In this document: in pieces, positions 38,713 through 46,897 of the stretch
How the letters are laid out: every line of letters begins with the position of its first letter
Numbering within the stretch: the stretch's first letter is position 1
Program-made: the position numbers and the translations under genes
The notes under the pieces: generated by a model
Told to the model about the DNA's origin: nothing
Database searches by the model: none
What the model saw: only the letters and a program-made list of their open reading frames with translations
DNA from: Hartmannibacter diazotrophicus
Lineage (GTDB): Bacteria; Pseudomonadota; Alphaproteobacteria; Rhizobiales; Pleomorphomonadaceae
Reading direction: 5' to 3'
Assembly: GCF_900231165.1 (NCBI RefSeq)
Contig: NZ_LT960614.1
Coordinates: 4,480,001-4,544,000, forward strand
DNA length: 64,000 bases

Positions 38713-39876
38713 ATGAAACTGCATGAATTCCAGGCCAAGCGGTTGCTGACCCGCTTCGGCGTCTCCTCGCCGCCCGGCCGCGTCGCGCTGACGCCTGACG
38801 AGGCGAGAAACATCGCCGTCGAACTCGACGTCAAGGCCTATGCGGTCAAGGCCCAGATCCTCGCCGGTGGCCGCGGCCGCGCCGGTGGCGTCCGTCTTGT
38901 CCAGACGCCAACCGAAGTGGAAACCGCCGCCGCCGCATTGATCGGCCAGCGCCTCGTCACCGAGCAGAACGGCCCCAAGGGACACCTCGTCAAGCGTGTG
39001 TTGGTCGAGGCCGCGATGCCGATCCGGCGCACGCTGCACGTCTCGCTCTTCGTCGATCGCTCGGCCGGCGAGATCGTCGTGCTGGCCTCGCTCGGCGGCG
39101 GCGACGACATCGAGGAGCGCTTCCGGCGCGGCGACCTCAAGCTGGAGCGCCTGTCGCTCGGCGCAGGCCGGACCTCCGCCCTCGACGGTGCGAAGGATCT
39201 CGCCGGACGCCTCGGCCTTGACGCCTCACTTGCCGATCGTTTCGCCGATCTCGTCGAACGCCTGCGCCAGGCCTTCATCGACGTCGACGCCAGCCTCATC
39301 GAGATCAACCCGCTGGTCGTCACTGACGAGGGCGCCCTGATGGCCGCCGACGCCAAGATCGTCGTCGACGACAACGCCCTCTTCCGCCAGCCGGAGATGG
39401 CCTCCTACCAGGACGAGGAGGACCTCGACGAGACCGAGGTCAATGCCCAGCGCCGCCAGCTCAACTACATGGAACTGGACGGCAACATCGGCCTTGCCTG
39501 TAACGGCGCCGGGCTCGGCCTTGCCACCCTCGACATGGTCAAGGCGGCGGGCGGCAATCCGGCCAACTTCATGGACATCCGCACGACGGCGAAAAGCCTC
39601 GACGTCGCCTATGGTTTCGGCCTGCTTTTGAAGAACCCGCAGGTCAAGTCGATCCTCATCAACGTCCACGGCGGCGGCATGCAGCCTTGCGACACCATCG
39701 CCGAAGGGCTCGGCATCGCCATGCGCCGCACGGGGCGCTCCTGCCCCACCATCGTACGCCTCGCCGGCAAGAATGCGGACTTTGCCCGCAACCGCTTCGC
39801 CAACTTCGGCTGCAAGGTCATCGAATGCCCGGACATGTGGTCGGCCGCCCAGCGCGCCGTCGCCGCCGCGAAATAA
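38713..39876 (+). CDS. ADP-forming acyl-CoA ligase, beta subunit (SucC/MtkA-like, substrate uncertain)
   Basis: The 387-residue protein has the ATP-grasp plus CoA-ligase layout of succinyl-CoA synthetase beta and malate thiokinase MtkA. It opens MKLHEFQAKRLLTRFGV, and shows KAQILAGGRGRAGGV and DASLIEINPLVVT, then the NGAGLGLATLDM loop. The next block reads GGNPANFMDIRTTAKS where family members have PANFLDVGGGA. The usual NIFGGI.RCD becomes NVHGGGMQPCD. Both changes fall in the region that contacts the acid substrate, so the substrate may be neither succinate nor malate. Start at 38713 behind GGAGGACG. It is 12 bases upstream of the alpha subunit. Malate is the default guess in a serine-cycle setting; oxalate or glyoxylate-derived acids are alternatives. 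Confidence 0.8.
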   Translation: MKLHEFQAKRLLTRFGVSSPPGRVALTPDEARNIAVELDVKAYAVKAQILAGGRGRAGGVRLVQTPTEVETAAAALIGQRLVTEQNGPKGHLVKRVLVEAAMPIRRTLHVSLFVDRSAGEIVVLASLGGGDDIEERFRRGDLKLERLSLGAGRTSALDGAKDLAGRLGLDASLADRFADLVERLRQAFIDVDASLIEINPLVVTDEGALMAADAKIVVDDNALFRQPEMASYQDEEDLDETEVNAQRRQLNYMELDGNIGLACNGAGLGLATLDMVKAAGGNPANFMDIRTTAKSLDVAYGFGLLLKNPQVKSILINVHGGGMQPCDTIAEGLGIAMRRTGRSCPTIVRLAGKNADFARNRFANFGCKVIECPDMWSAAQRAVAAAK

Positions 39877-39888
39877 GGAGAGCCAGTC

Positions 39889-40773
39889 ATGGCCATTCTC
39901 GTTGACGAAAATACGCGGGTCCTCTGCCAGGGCATGACCGGCTGGGCCGGCAGCCACCACACCGCGGAAATGATCGCCTACGGCACCAAGGTTGTCGCCG
40001 GCGTCACCCCTGGCAAGGGCGGCCGCTTCCATCTTGGCCTGCCCGTCTTCGACACCGTCGCCGAAGCGATGACGGCGACCCAGGCCAACGCCAGCATGCT
40101 CTTCGTGCCGCCGGACAACGCCGCCGCCGCGATGATCGAGGCGATCGAGGCGGAAATGCCCCTCATCGTCGCCATCACCGAGCGCGTTCCTGTGCTCGAC
40201 ATGCTGCGGGTGCGCGATGCGCTGAAGGGCTCCAAGACGATCCTCGTCGGCCCGAACTCGCAGGGCGTCCTCGCGCCCGGCGTCTGCAAGATCGGTGTCA
40301 TGGCGACCGGACCGGAGCGCCGCGGCCATGTCGGCATCATTTCCCGTTCCGCCTCGCTCACCAGCGAAGTCATCGCCCAGGTCAGCGCGGCCGGCCTCGG
40401 CCAGTCCACCACCGTCGGCGTCGGCGGCGATGCGGTGCACGGCCTCGGCATGCGCGAGAGCCTCGAGATGTTCCTGAAGGACCCGGAGACGCACGGCATC
40501 GTGCTCATCGGCGAGATCGGCGGCAACGAGGAGGAAGAAGTCGCCGACTTCGTCAAGCAGGTTCGCCCATCGATTCCGATCGTCGCGCTCGTGGTCGGCC
40601 GCAACGCCCCGCCGGAACGGCGCATGGGCCATGCCGGCGCGCTCAACCAGGCCGGACGCGGCGATGCGGAGAGCAAGATCAAGGCACTCTCGGGCGCTGG
40701 CGTGATCATCGCCCCGAGCCCACATCTCGTCGGTGAGACCATCCGCCAGTCGCTCGCCTCGAAGGCGGCGTGA
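39889..40773 (+). CDS. ADP-forming acyl-CoA ligase, alpha subunit (SucD/MtkB-like)
   Basis: The 294-residue protein has the CoA-binding Rossmann domain (CQGMTGWAGSHHT near residue 13) and the ligase domain with the phospho-accepting histidine at residue 248 (RRMGHAGAL) and GEIGGNEEEE near 208. Deviations from SucD are SRSASLTSE for SRSGTLTYE and GGDAVHGLGMRESLEMF for GGDPV.GT.F.D. The catalytic chemistry is therefore kept while surrounding residues differ. It forms an operon with the beta subunit and ends at a bidirectional terminator. Confidence 0.82.
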   Translation: MAILVDENTRVLCQGMTGWAGSHHTAEMIAYGTKVVAGVTPGKGGRFHLGLPVFDTVAEAMTATQANASMLFVPPDNAAAAMIEAIEAEMPLIVAITERVPVLDMLRVRDALKGSKTILVGPNSQGVLAPGVCKIGVMATGPERRGHVGIISRSASLTSEVIAQVSAAGLGQSTTVGVGGDAVHGLGMRESLEMFLKDPETHGIVLIGEIGGNEEEEVADFVKQVRPSIPIVALVVGRNAPPERRMGHAGALNQAGRGDAESKIKALSGAGVIIAPSPHLVGETIRQSLASKAA

Positions 40774-40804
40774 GCCAGTCGGGCTTTCGGCAACGCATGA
40801 ATCG

Positions 40805-40834
40805 AAAAGGGCCGCCCCAAAGGCGGCCCTTTTC
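40805..40834. terminator. Bidirectional intrinsic terminator
   Basis: GGGCCGCC and GGCGGCCC form a stem around CCAAA, with AAAA before and TTTTCTTG after, so it works for the CoA-ligase operon (plus) and the FAH-family gene (minus). Confidence 0.88.
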
Positions 40835-40863
40835 TTGTCTCGATGCAAACAGACGGCAGTCCG

Positions 40864-41637
40864 TCAGCACAGCACCCGGTTGGAGAGCGTCCCGATCCCC
40901 TCGATCGAGACCTCGACGATATTGACCGGCTCCTTCATCGAGCCGACGCCGACCGAGGTGCCGCAGGCGATCAGATCGCCCGGCATCAGCGTCATGTCCT
41001 GCGAAATCCGGCTGACGAGGTCCGCCGCCGGGAAGATCATGTCCGAGACCGGATAGTTCTGCCGCTCGGCGCCGTTGAGAACGGTGCGGATCGACAGCGT
41101 CGACGGATCGAGGCCGGTGGCGATCACCGGTCCGAAGGGGCAGAAGCCGTCGAAGCTCTTGGCTCGCGCCCACTGCGGGAAATTCGGGTCCTTATTGAGG
41201 AGATCGCCGGCCGTGATGTCGTTGACGCAGGTGTAGCCGAAGATGCCGTCTTCCGCTTCGGTAACGCTGGCATTGGCCAGCCGCTTGCCGATCACGATCC
41301 CAAGCTCGCCCTCATAGACGATGCGGCCGTCATAGGCCTTCGGGCGCGGCACATCGGCCTGCGGCGAGGTGATGCTGGAGACGGCCTTCAGGAGATAGAG
41401 CGGGTCTTCGGGCGCCGAAACGCCGAGCTTGGCGCCAAGCGCGCGAAAATTGTTCCAAAGCGCGATCACCTTGGTCGGCTGGCAGGGCGGCAGCAGCTTG
41501 AGGCCATCGGCCGAAAGCGTGCGCCCCGTGTCCGTCGCACCGTCGAACATGTCGCCCTCATGCACATGGACGACATTGTCCTCGACGGTGCCGAAGGCCG
41601 CCGTACCGTTGTCGTCGAAGCGCACCCATCGTGTCAT
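40864..41637 (-). CDS. Fumarylacetoacetate hydrolase (FAH) family protein
   Basis: The 257-residue protein has the FAH fold. Metal-binding acidic residues are seen in VYEGELGIVIGK and the following YTCVNDITAGD. The signature FPQWARAKSFDGFCPFGPVI and the closing GDLIACGTSVGVG are also present. The family includes oxaloacetate decarboxylase/tautomerase (FAHD1) and acylpyruvate or 2-hydroxyhepta-dienedioate isomerases. In this neighbourhood an oxaloacetate-handling role is attractive because PEP carboxylase makes oxaloacetate, but the sequence does not prove it. It lies 104 bases downstream of pntB on the same strand. Confidence 0.88.
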   Translation of the reverse strand: MTRWVRFDDNGTAAFGTVEDNVVHVHEGDMFDGATDTGRTLSADGLKLLPPCQPTKVIALWNNFRALGAKLGVSAPEDPLYLLKAVSSITSPQADVPRPKAYDGRIVYEGELGIVIGKRLANASVTEAEDGIFGYTCVNDITAGDLLNKDPNFPQWARAKSFDGFCPFGPVIATGLDPSTLSIRTVLNGAERQNYPVSDMIFPAADLVSRISQDMTLMPGDLIACGTSVGVGSMKEPVNIVEVSIEGIGTLSNRVLC

Positions 41638-41741
41638 GGTCTGATCTCCCGTCTGATTGTCTTCTTGATCGAAAGACGGCAGCGGACCGATCGTCCGCCG
41701 CCGCCTCTTGCGTTTCTCAGGAGTGGAACCTCAGCTCTCTC

Positions 41742-43139
41742 TCACTCGAGGTTCTTGATGATGTTCTCGACCATTTTCTTGGCGTCGGCGAAGAGCATCA
41801 TGGTGTTGTCGCGGAAGAAGAGTTCGTTCTCGACGCCGGCATAGCCCGATCCCATGCCGCGCTTGATGAACAGCACGGTCTTGGCCTTGTCGACGTCGAG
41901 GATCGGCATGCCGTAGATGGCCGAGGTCGGGTCGGTCTTGGCCGCCGGGTTGGTGACGTCGTTGGCGCCGATGACGAAGGCAACGTCGGCCTGGGCGAAC
42001 TCGGAGTTGATGTCTTCCAGCTCGAACACCTCGTCATAGGGCACGTTCGCTTCTGCCAGCAGCACGTTCATGTGCCCGGGCATGCGGCCGGCGACCGGGT
42101 GGATGGCGTATTTGACCTCGACGCCCTCCTCCTTGAGCTTGTCGGCCATCTCGCGCAGCGCATGCTGGGCCTGGGCGACCGCCATGCCGTAGCCCGGCAC
42201 GATGATCACCTTGCCGGCGTTCTTCATGATGAAGGCCGCATCCTCCGCCGAGCCCTGCTTGACCGGCCGGGTCTCCACCGCGCCGCCCGCCGGGCCCGCC
42301 GTCTCGCCGCCGAAGCCGCCGAGGATGACCGAGATGAACGACCGGTTCATGCCCTTGCACATGATGTAGGAGAGGATCGCGCCCGACGAGCCGACGAGGG
42401 CGCCGGTGATGATCAGCGCCGTGTTGCCGAGCGTGAAGCCGATGCCGGCCGCCGCCCAGCCCGAGTAGCTGTTCAGCATCGAGACGACGACGGGCATGTC
42501 CGCGCCGCCGATCGGGATGATGATCAGGATGCCGAGCGCCAGCGCCGCCAGCGTGATCAGCCAGAAGACGGCGTGGCTCTCGGTGTTGACCAGCACGACG
42601 ATCAGGATGACGAGGGCGGCGGCGAGCGCGATGTTGATCACGTGCCGGCCGGGCAGCATGATCGGCTTGCCGGACATCCGCCCGTCGAGCTTCAGGAAGG
42701 CGATGACCGAGCCGGTGAAGGTGATCGCGCCGATGGCGACACCGAGGCTCATCTCGACCAGCGCCTGGCCGTGGATCGAGCCGACCTCGCCGATGCCGAG
42801 CGCCGAGGGGGCGTAGAGCGCGCCGGCCGCCACCATCACCGCGGCAAGGCCGACGAGCGAGTGGAAGGCCGCGACCAGCTGCGGCATCGCCGTCATGGCG
42901 ATCTTGCGGGCGATGACCGCGCCGGCGCCGCCGCCGATGGCGAGCGCGATCACGATCAGCGCGATCGAGCCGACGGAGAGATGGATGCCGGCCAGCGTCG
43001 TGAGGATCGCGATCCCCATGCCGACCATGCCGTAGAGGTTGCCCTTGCGCGAGGTCACGGGGCTGGAAAGCCCCCTCAGCGCCATGATGAACAGAACAGC
43101 AGAGACGAGATAAAGGCTCGCCATCACATTCGCGGACAT
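41742..43139 (-). CDS. pntB: NAD(P) transhydrogenase beta subunit
   Basis: PntB is the membrane and NADP(H)-binding subunit of the proton-translocating transhydrogenase that makes NADPH from NADH at the expense of the proton gradient. The 465-residue product has about nine membrane helices and a soluble C-terminal domain with VPGYGMAVAQAQHALREM, HPVAGRMPGHMNVLLAEA and VIGANDVTNPAAK, the NADP-binding signatures. Its start is four bases after the stop of the preceding subunit. Confidence 0.97.
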   Translation of the reverse strand: MSANVMASLYLVSAVLFIMALRGLSSPVTSRKGNLYGMVGMGIAILTTLAGIHLSVGSIALIVIALAIGGGAGAVIARKIAMTAMPQLVAAFHSLVGLAAVMVAAGALYAPSALGIGEVGSIHGQALVEMSLGVAIGAITFTGSVIAFLKLDGRMSGKPIMLPGRHVINIALAAALVILIVVLVNTESHAVFWLITLAALALGILIIIPIGGADMPVVVSMLNSYSGWAAAGIGFTLGNTALIITGALVGSSGAILSYIMCKGMNRSFISVILGGFGGETAGPAGGAVETRPVKQGSAEDAAFIMKNAGKVIIVPGYGMAVAQAQHALREMADKLKEEGVEVKYAIHPVAGRMPGHMNVLLAEANVPYDEVFELEDINSEFAQADVAFVIGANDVTNPAAKTDPTSAIYGMPILDVDKAKTVLFIKRGMGSGYAGVENELFFRDNTMMLFADAKKMVENIIKNLE

Positions 43140-43143
43140 CGCC

Positions 43144-43632
43144 TTATCCCTTCTTCTTGTACATCGCCAGCATCCGGCTGGTGACCAGGAAGCCGCCGAA
43201 GATGTTCACCGCCGCAAGGATCACGGCGACGAAGCCGAAGCCGCGCGCCATGCCCGCCGACGCCGACGTCGACAGATCGACGCCCACCGCCAGCAGCGCG
43301 CCGACGATGATCACCGACGAGATCGCGTTGGTGACGCTCATCAGCGGCGTGTGGAGGGCCGGCGTCACCGACCAGACCACGTAGTAGCCGACGAAGATCG
43401 CGAGCACGAAGATCGACAGGCGGAAGACGAAGGGATCGATCGCGCCCCCGCTCATGGAATGGACGGCCGCGCCGATGCCGTCGTCGAGGCCGTTATGCGC
43501 GGCGCCCGCAAGCTGGTCCACGATGGAGCCGGCGGCTTTGGCCGCCTCGGCGGCCTGGTCGGCGGCAAGCCGGGCCGCCTCCGCCGCCGCCCGGGCGCGC
43601 TCCAGCGCCTCGTCGGGTGAAAGTGTTGCCAT
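43144..43632 (-). CDS. pntAB: NAD(P) transhydrogenase alpha subunit, part 2 (membrane)
   Basis: The 162-residue protein is the separate membrane part of the split alpha subunit found in many alphaproteobacteria. After an alanine-rich helical lead, helices include FVFRLSIFVLAIFVGYYVVW and GFVAVILAAVNIFGGF, and the protein ends VTSRMLAMYKKKG, typical of this component. It lies between part 1 and pntB. Confidence 0.95.
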   Translation of the reverse strand: MATLSPDEALERARAAAEAARLAADQAAEAAKAAGSIVDQLAGAAHNGLDDGIGAAVHSMSGGAIDPFVFRLSIFVLAIFVGYYVVWSVTPALHTPLMSVTNAISSVIIVGALLAVGVDLSTSASAGMARGFGFVAVILAAVNIFGGFLVTSRMLAMYKKKG

Positions 43633-43851
43633 GGTCGTTGTCCCCTTGGATCAGTCGCGGGGTCCGTGCCCCGCGCGAGGTTCGGTTGGCCTCATGGGAT
43701 AGGAAAATCGGAAAGCACGCGCCGTGCGGCAGCCGAGAATGGCAAGACTGCCGGAAGCCCCCCTCCCCGAGGAAGATGGCCGCCCGGCAAGACCCGCCGA
43801 GGGGGCCGGGCGCCGAAGCCGGCGCCCCCGCCTCCTTGCCTAGAAGGCCCC

Positions 43852-44994
43852 TTACGCGGCCTCTTTCGGCGCAAACGCCGGATGTACCACCGCGCCGTCG
43901 CGCGTCAGCACCGTCGCCTTCACCAGTTCGTCCTCGTAGTCGACCTTGAGCGCCTTGGCCTCCTTGTCGACCAGCGTCTCCACGAAGGCGTAGAGGTTCT
44001 TGGCATAGAGCTGCGAGGCCGTCGCCGCGATGCGGCCCGCCACGTTCCTGTGGCCGACGATCTTCACCGCCCCGATCTCGACGATCTCGCCGGCGACCGC
44101 GCCTTCCACGTTGCCGCCGCGCTCCACCGCCAGATCCACCAGCACCGAGCCCGGCCGCATGGAGGCGAGCATCTCGGCCGTCACCAGCCGCGGCGCCTGC
44201 CGGCCCGGGATCAGCGCCGTGGTGATCACGACGTCCTGCTTCTTGATGTGTTCGGCAACGAGGGCGGCCTGCTTGGCCTGATACTCGGCCGACATCGGCT
44301 TGGCGTAGCCCGCCGCCGTCTCGGCCTGCTTGAACTCCTCGTCCTCGACCGCGATGAACTTGCCGCCGAGCGATTCCACCTGCTCCTTGGAGGCCGGCCG
44401 CACGTCGGTGGCCGACACCACCGCGCCGAGGCGCTTGGCGGTCGCGATCGCCTGCAGGCCGGCAACGCCCGCGCCCATCACGAAGACGCGCGCCGCCGGC
44501 ACCGTGCCCGCCGCCGTCATCATCATCGGGAAGGCCCGGTCGTAGACCTCGGCCGCGTCGATCACCGCCTGGTAGCCGGCAAGGTTGGCCTGGGACGACA
44601 GAACGTCCATCACCTGCGCGCGAGTGATGCGCGGCATGAACTCCATCGCCACCGCGACGAGCCCGGCCTCCGCCATCGCCTTGACCGCGTCCTCGTGGCC
44701 ATAGGGGTCCATGGTGGCGATCACCAGCGCGCCCTTCGGGATCAGGCCAAGCTCTTCCGCCTCGGGACGGCGCACCTTCAGCACCACGTCGGCGCCGGCA
44801 TAGGTGTCCGCCGCCGAGCCGGCGATCTTCGCCCCCGCCGCCTCATACTCGCCGTCCGGTATCCGCGACAGCGCACCGGCGCCCGTCTCCACAACCACCT
44901 CGGCACCAAGGCCGACATAACGCTTCACAACATCCGGAACCACCGCAACGCGGCCCTCGCCAGATGCAACCTCTTTAGGGACCACGAGCTTCAT
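43852..44994 (-). CDS. pntAA: NAD(P) transhydrogenase alpha subunit, part 1 (NAD-binding)
   Basis: The 380-residue soluble subunit binds NAD(H). It starts MKLVVPKEVASGEGRVA, has the alanine dehydrogenase/PNT fold with FVMGAGVAGLQAIATAKRLGA (NAD-binding GAGVAGL) and AEYQAKQAALVAEHIKKQD, and ends with the LVKATVLTRDGAVVH tail. I chose the ATG at 44994 over a longer frame. It is first in the pntAA-pntAB-pntB operon. Beside the oxalate genes it could supply NADPH for oxalyl-CoA reduction; this is inference. Confidence 0.96.
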   Translation of the reverse strand: MKLVVPKEVASGEGRVAVVPDVVKRYVGLGAEVVVETGAGALSRIPDGEYEAAGAKIAGSAADTYAGADVVLKVRRPEAEELGLIPKGALVIATMDPYGHEDAVKAMAEAGLVAVAMEFMPRITRAQVMDVLSSQANLAGYQAVIDAAEVYDRAFPMMMTAAGTVPAARVFVMGAGVAGLQAIATAKRLGAVVSATDVRPASKEQVESLGGKFIAVEDEEFKQAETAAGYAKPMSAEYQAKQAALVAEHIKKQDVVITTALIPGRQAPRLVTAEMLASMRPGSVLVDLAVERGGNVEGAVAGEIVEIGAVKIVGHRNVAGRIAATASQLYAKNLYAFVETLVDKEAKALKVDYEDELVKATVLTRDGAVVHPAFAPKEAA

Positions 44995-45187
44995 CGTTCG
45001 TCCTACCTTCCCGTTTCCTGAACCCTCGTCTTCGCCGCCGTCCCACGATTGGGCGGAAGCAGGCAGCAAAGAACCCTGCCGGGCGGAGACCGCCTGGCAT
45101 TCATTTCAATCGATACCTTGAAACCCCACAGCCGCACGCCGCGGCAGCGCCATGAAGAGGCGCCGCGCGGCGAGTGCGCGCCGAAGC

Positions 45188-46216
45188 TCAGGCGATCGCC
45201 TTGACCTTCGGCTCTTCGACCACCTCTGCCTCGGGGAAGCATGGATAGATCCCCTGCACCCGCGCCATCTGCTGTGCCAAAGCCAGCACGCAGTCGATGA
45301 AGGGCGTTTGCATGCCGGCAAGCCGGCCCATTTCCTGGACCGCCGTCAGCAGCGCGTCCAGCTCGATGACCTTGCCGCTTTCCACGTCCTGCAGCATCGA
45401 GGTGCGGTGCGCACCGACCTTGGCCGCTCCGTTGATGCGGCGTTCGACGTCGACGCGGAACGAGGCGCCGAAATGCTCGCCGATGGCCTGGGCCTCGAGC
45501 ATCATCTTGCGGGCAAGCTCCCGGGTACCGGCATCCGTCGCGACGACGTCGAGCGTTGCACGGGTCAGCGCCGAGATCGGGTTGAAGCAGAGGTTGCCCC
45601 ACAGCTTGATCCAGATGTCGTCGCGGATGTCGTCATAGTATTTCGCCTTGAGGCCGCAGGCATCGAGCGCATCGCCGAGCCGCTTGACGCGGGCGCTCTC
45701 GGTCCGGTTCGGCTCGCCGAGGCCGAACTGGTTGCCGTAGATGTGCTTGATAACGCCCGGCTCGATGATCTCGGTCGCCGGATAGACCGTGCAGCCGATG
45801 ATCCGCTGCGGTCCGATCACGTTCCATTGGCGGTTGCCCGGATCGACGCTCTGAAGACGCAGATCCTTGAACTTCTCGTCGAGGCCGTAGAAGTACCACC
45901 ACGGCACGCCGTTCTGCGCCGTCACCACGGCCGTATCAGGCCCGAGCAGCGGAACCATCTGCTCGGCCGATTCCCAGGCCTGATGCGCCTTGAGGCCGCT
46001 GATCACATAATCCTGCGGACCGAGTTCGCCCGGATCGCGCGTCGCGGGCATCGCCTCGACGATTTCCTCGCCGTCGATGATCAGTTTCAGACCGTTGGAC
46101 TTGATCGCTTCAAGATGCGGACCGCGCGCCACGATGGAGACGTCGACGCCGCTCCTTTTCAGCATGACCGCCATGTATCCCCCGATAGCGCCCGCGCCGA
46201 AAATGCATACCTTCAT
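45188..46216 (-). CDS. panE2: PanE/ApbA-family reductase, probable oxalyl-CoA reductase
   Basis: The 342-residue protein is a ketopantoate-reductase-fold NADPH enzyme: N-terminal nucleotide motif FGAGAIGG (residues 6-13), RG at the 2'-phosphate position, QNGVPWWYF, and the catalytic lysine block IKLWGNLCFNP with a conserved asparagine. It is longer than biosynthetic PanE and has a QNGVPWW signature of the 2-dehydropantoate 2-reductase-like side branch. From memory, in Methylobacterium extorquens AM1 a protein named PanE2 was shown to reduce oxalyl-CoA to glyoxylate during oxalate assimilation. Context here (frc, oxc, transhydrogenase, operator sites at 46444 and 46633) fits that role better than pantothenate synthesis. 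Activity is not proved by sequence alone. Confidence 0.75.
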   Translation of the reverse strand: MKVCIFGAGAIGGYMAVMLKRSGVDVSIVARGPHLEAIKSNGLKLIIDGEEIVEAMPATRDPGELGPQDYVISGLKAHQAWESAEQMVPLLGPDTAVVTAQNGVPWWYFYGLDEKFKDLRLQSVDPGNRQWNVIGPQRIIGCTVYPATEIIEPGVIKHIYGNQFGLGEPNRTESARVKRLGDALDACGLKAKYYDDIRDDIWIKLWGNLCFNPISALTRATLDVVATDAGTRELARKMMLEAQAIGEHFGASFRVDVERRINGAAKVGAHRTSMLQDVESGKVIELDALLTAVQEMGRLAGMQTPFIDCVLALAQQMARVQGIYPCFPEAEVVEEPKVKAIA

Positions 46217-46443
46217 CACGAAATTCCTTCCTGGTCATGCCTGGAGCATTGTCCGTCGCCGGTGTCGCGGTCCGAACGAAGACCCATGCTCTTCTGGTTC
46301 GCTCCGGTGTGCTGCCCGCCCGGTCCAACGACCACGCGGGGGCAGCACCTCCCCCCGGAAAACAAGCCCTGTTCCTCAACTCGCCAGGTCGCCAGACGAT
46401 GCGCATGACCAAGCCCACAGGCGCAAAACCCATCGGCATCAGC

Positions 46444-46460
46444 ACGTATTAAGTATGCCA
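46444..46460. promoter_or_regulatory. Palindromic operator site 7 (weak left half)
   Basis: ACGTATTAAGTATGCCA has an exact right half and two mismatches in the left half. It is 228 bases upstream of the PanE-family start. Confidence 0.45.
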
Positions 46461-46632
46461 CGTCAACGCGCCAAAAGTCGCGCTCGCATCGAGAGAGATT
46501 GACGACCGTGAAACCGGCCTTTGACAAGAAATCCGTCCTCATCGGTCCTTGCGAAAGATCCTTTGTCTTCCGTAAACCGATAACGGCAATATGACTTGCC
46601 TCCCCAATCGACTTAGTCGAGTTTCTTTTCTG

Positions 46633-46649
46633 TGGTATGCAAGATGCCA
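46633..46649. promoter_or_regulatory. Palindromic operator site 8, exact match
   Basis: TGGTATGCAAGATGCCA matches the consensus. The only gene oriented to use it is the PanE-family gene on the minus strand, about 420 bases away, so the transcript would have a long leader or the site acts from a distance. Confidence 0.72.
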
Positions 46650-46821
46650 GAAGATACCCGACTGTCAATCCTGCCGGACGGCGCACAACGGCCGAATCCG
46701 GTCTGGGAGCGCATTTGTCGCAGGCAAAAGCCGCCGGAAATCCGCGCGTTTCGGGCATTCGGCGCGGCCACGGCCATGGCAGGCCGCTGCGTTGCATATT
46801 TTCTGAAAAGGCTTGAAATTT

Positions 46822-46863
46822 AAATGAAAACGCCGCGGAAAGCCGATTGGCTGACCGCGGCGT
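46822..46863 (-). terminator. Intrinsic terminator after the chemoreceptor gene
   Basis: On the minus strand ACGCCGCGG pairs with CCGCGGCGT around 16 bases and is followed by TTTCATTTAAAT. It ends the chemoreceptor transcript 35 bases after its stop. Confidence 0.8.
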
Positions 46864-46897
46864 CCGATGGGGAACCAGGGACGATTTCCGGCAGGCC

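Larger units (their letters stand above)
46220..46821. other. Upstream region of panE2-like gene, no gene seen
   Basis: This stretch of about 600 bases between the reductase gene and the chemoreceptor terminator holds two operator-like palindromes. Open frames here, including a 193-codon minus-strand one, lack family features and overlap the palindromes. Confidence 0.55.

Noticed and set aside
46216-46797. 193-codon minus-strand frame upstream of the PanE-family gene
   Set aside because: Overlaps two operator palindromes, no ribosome site and no recognisable domain.
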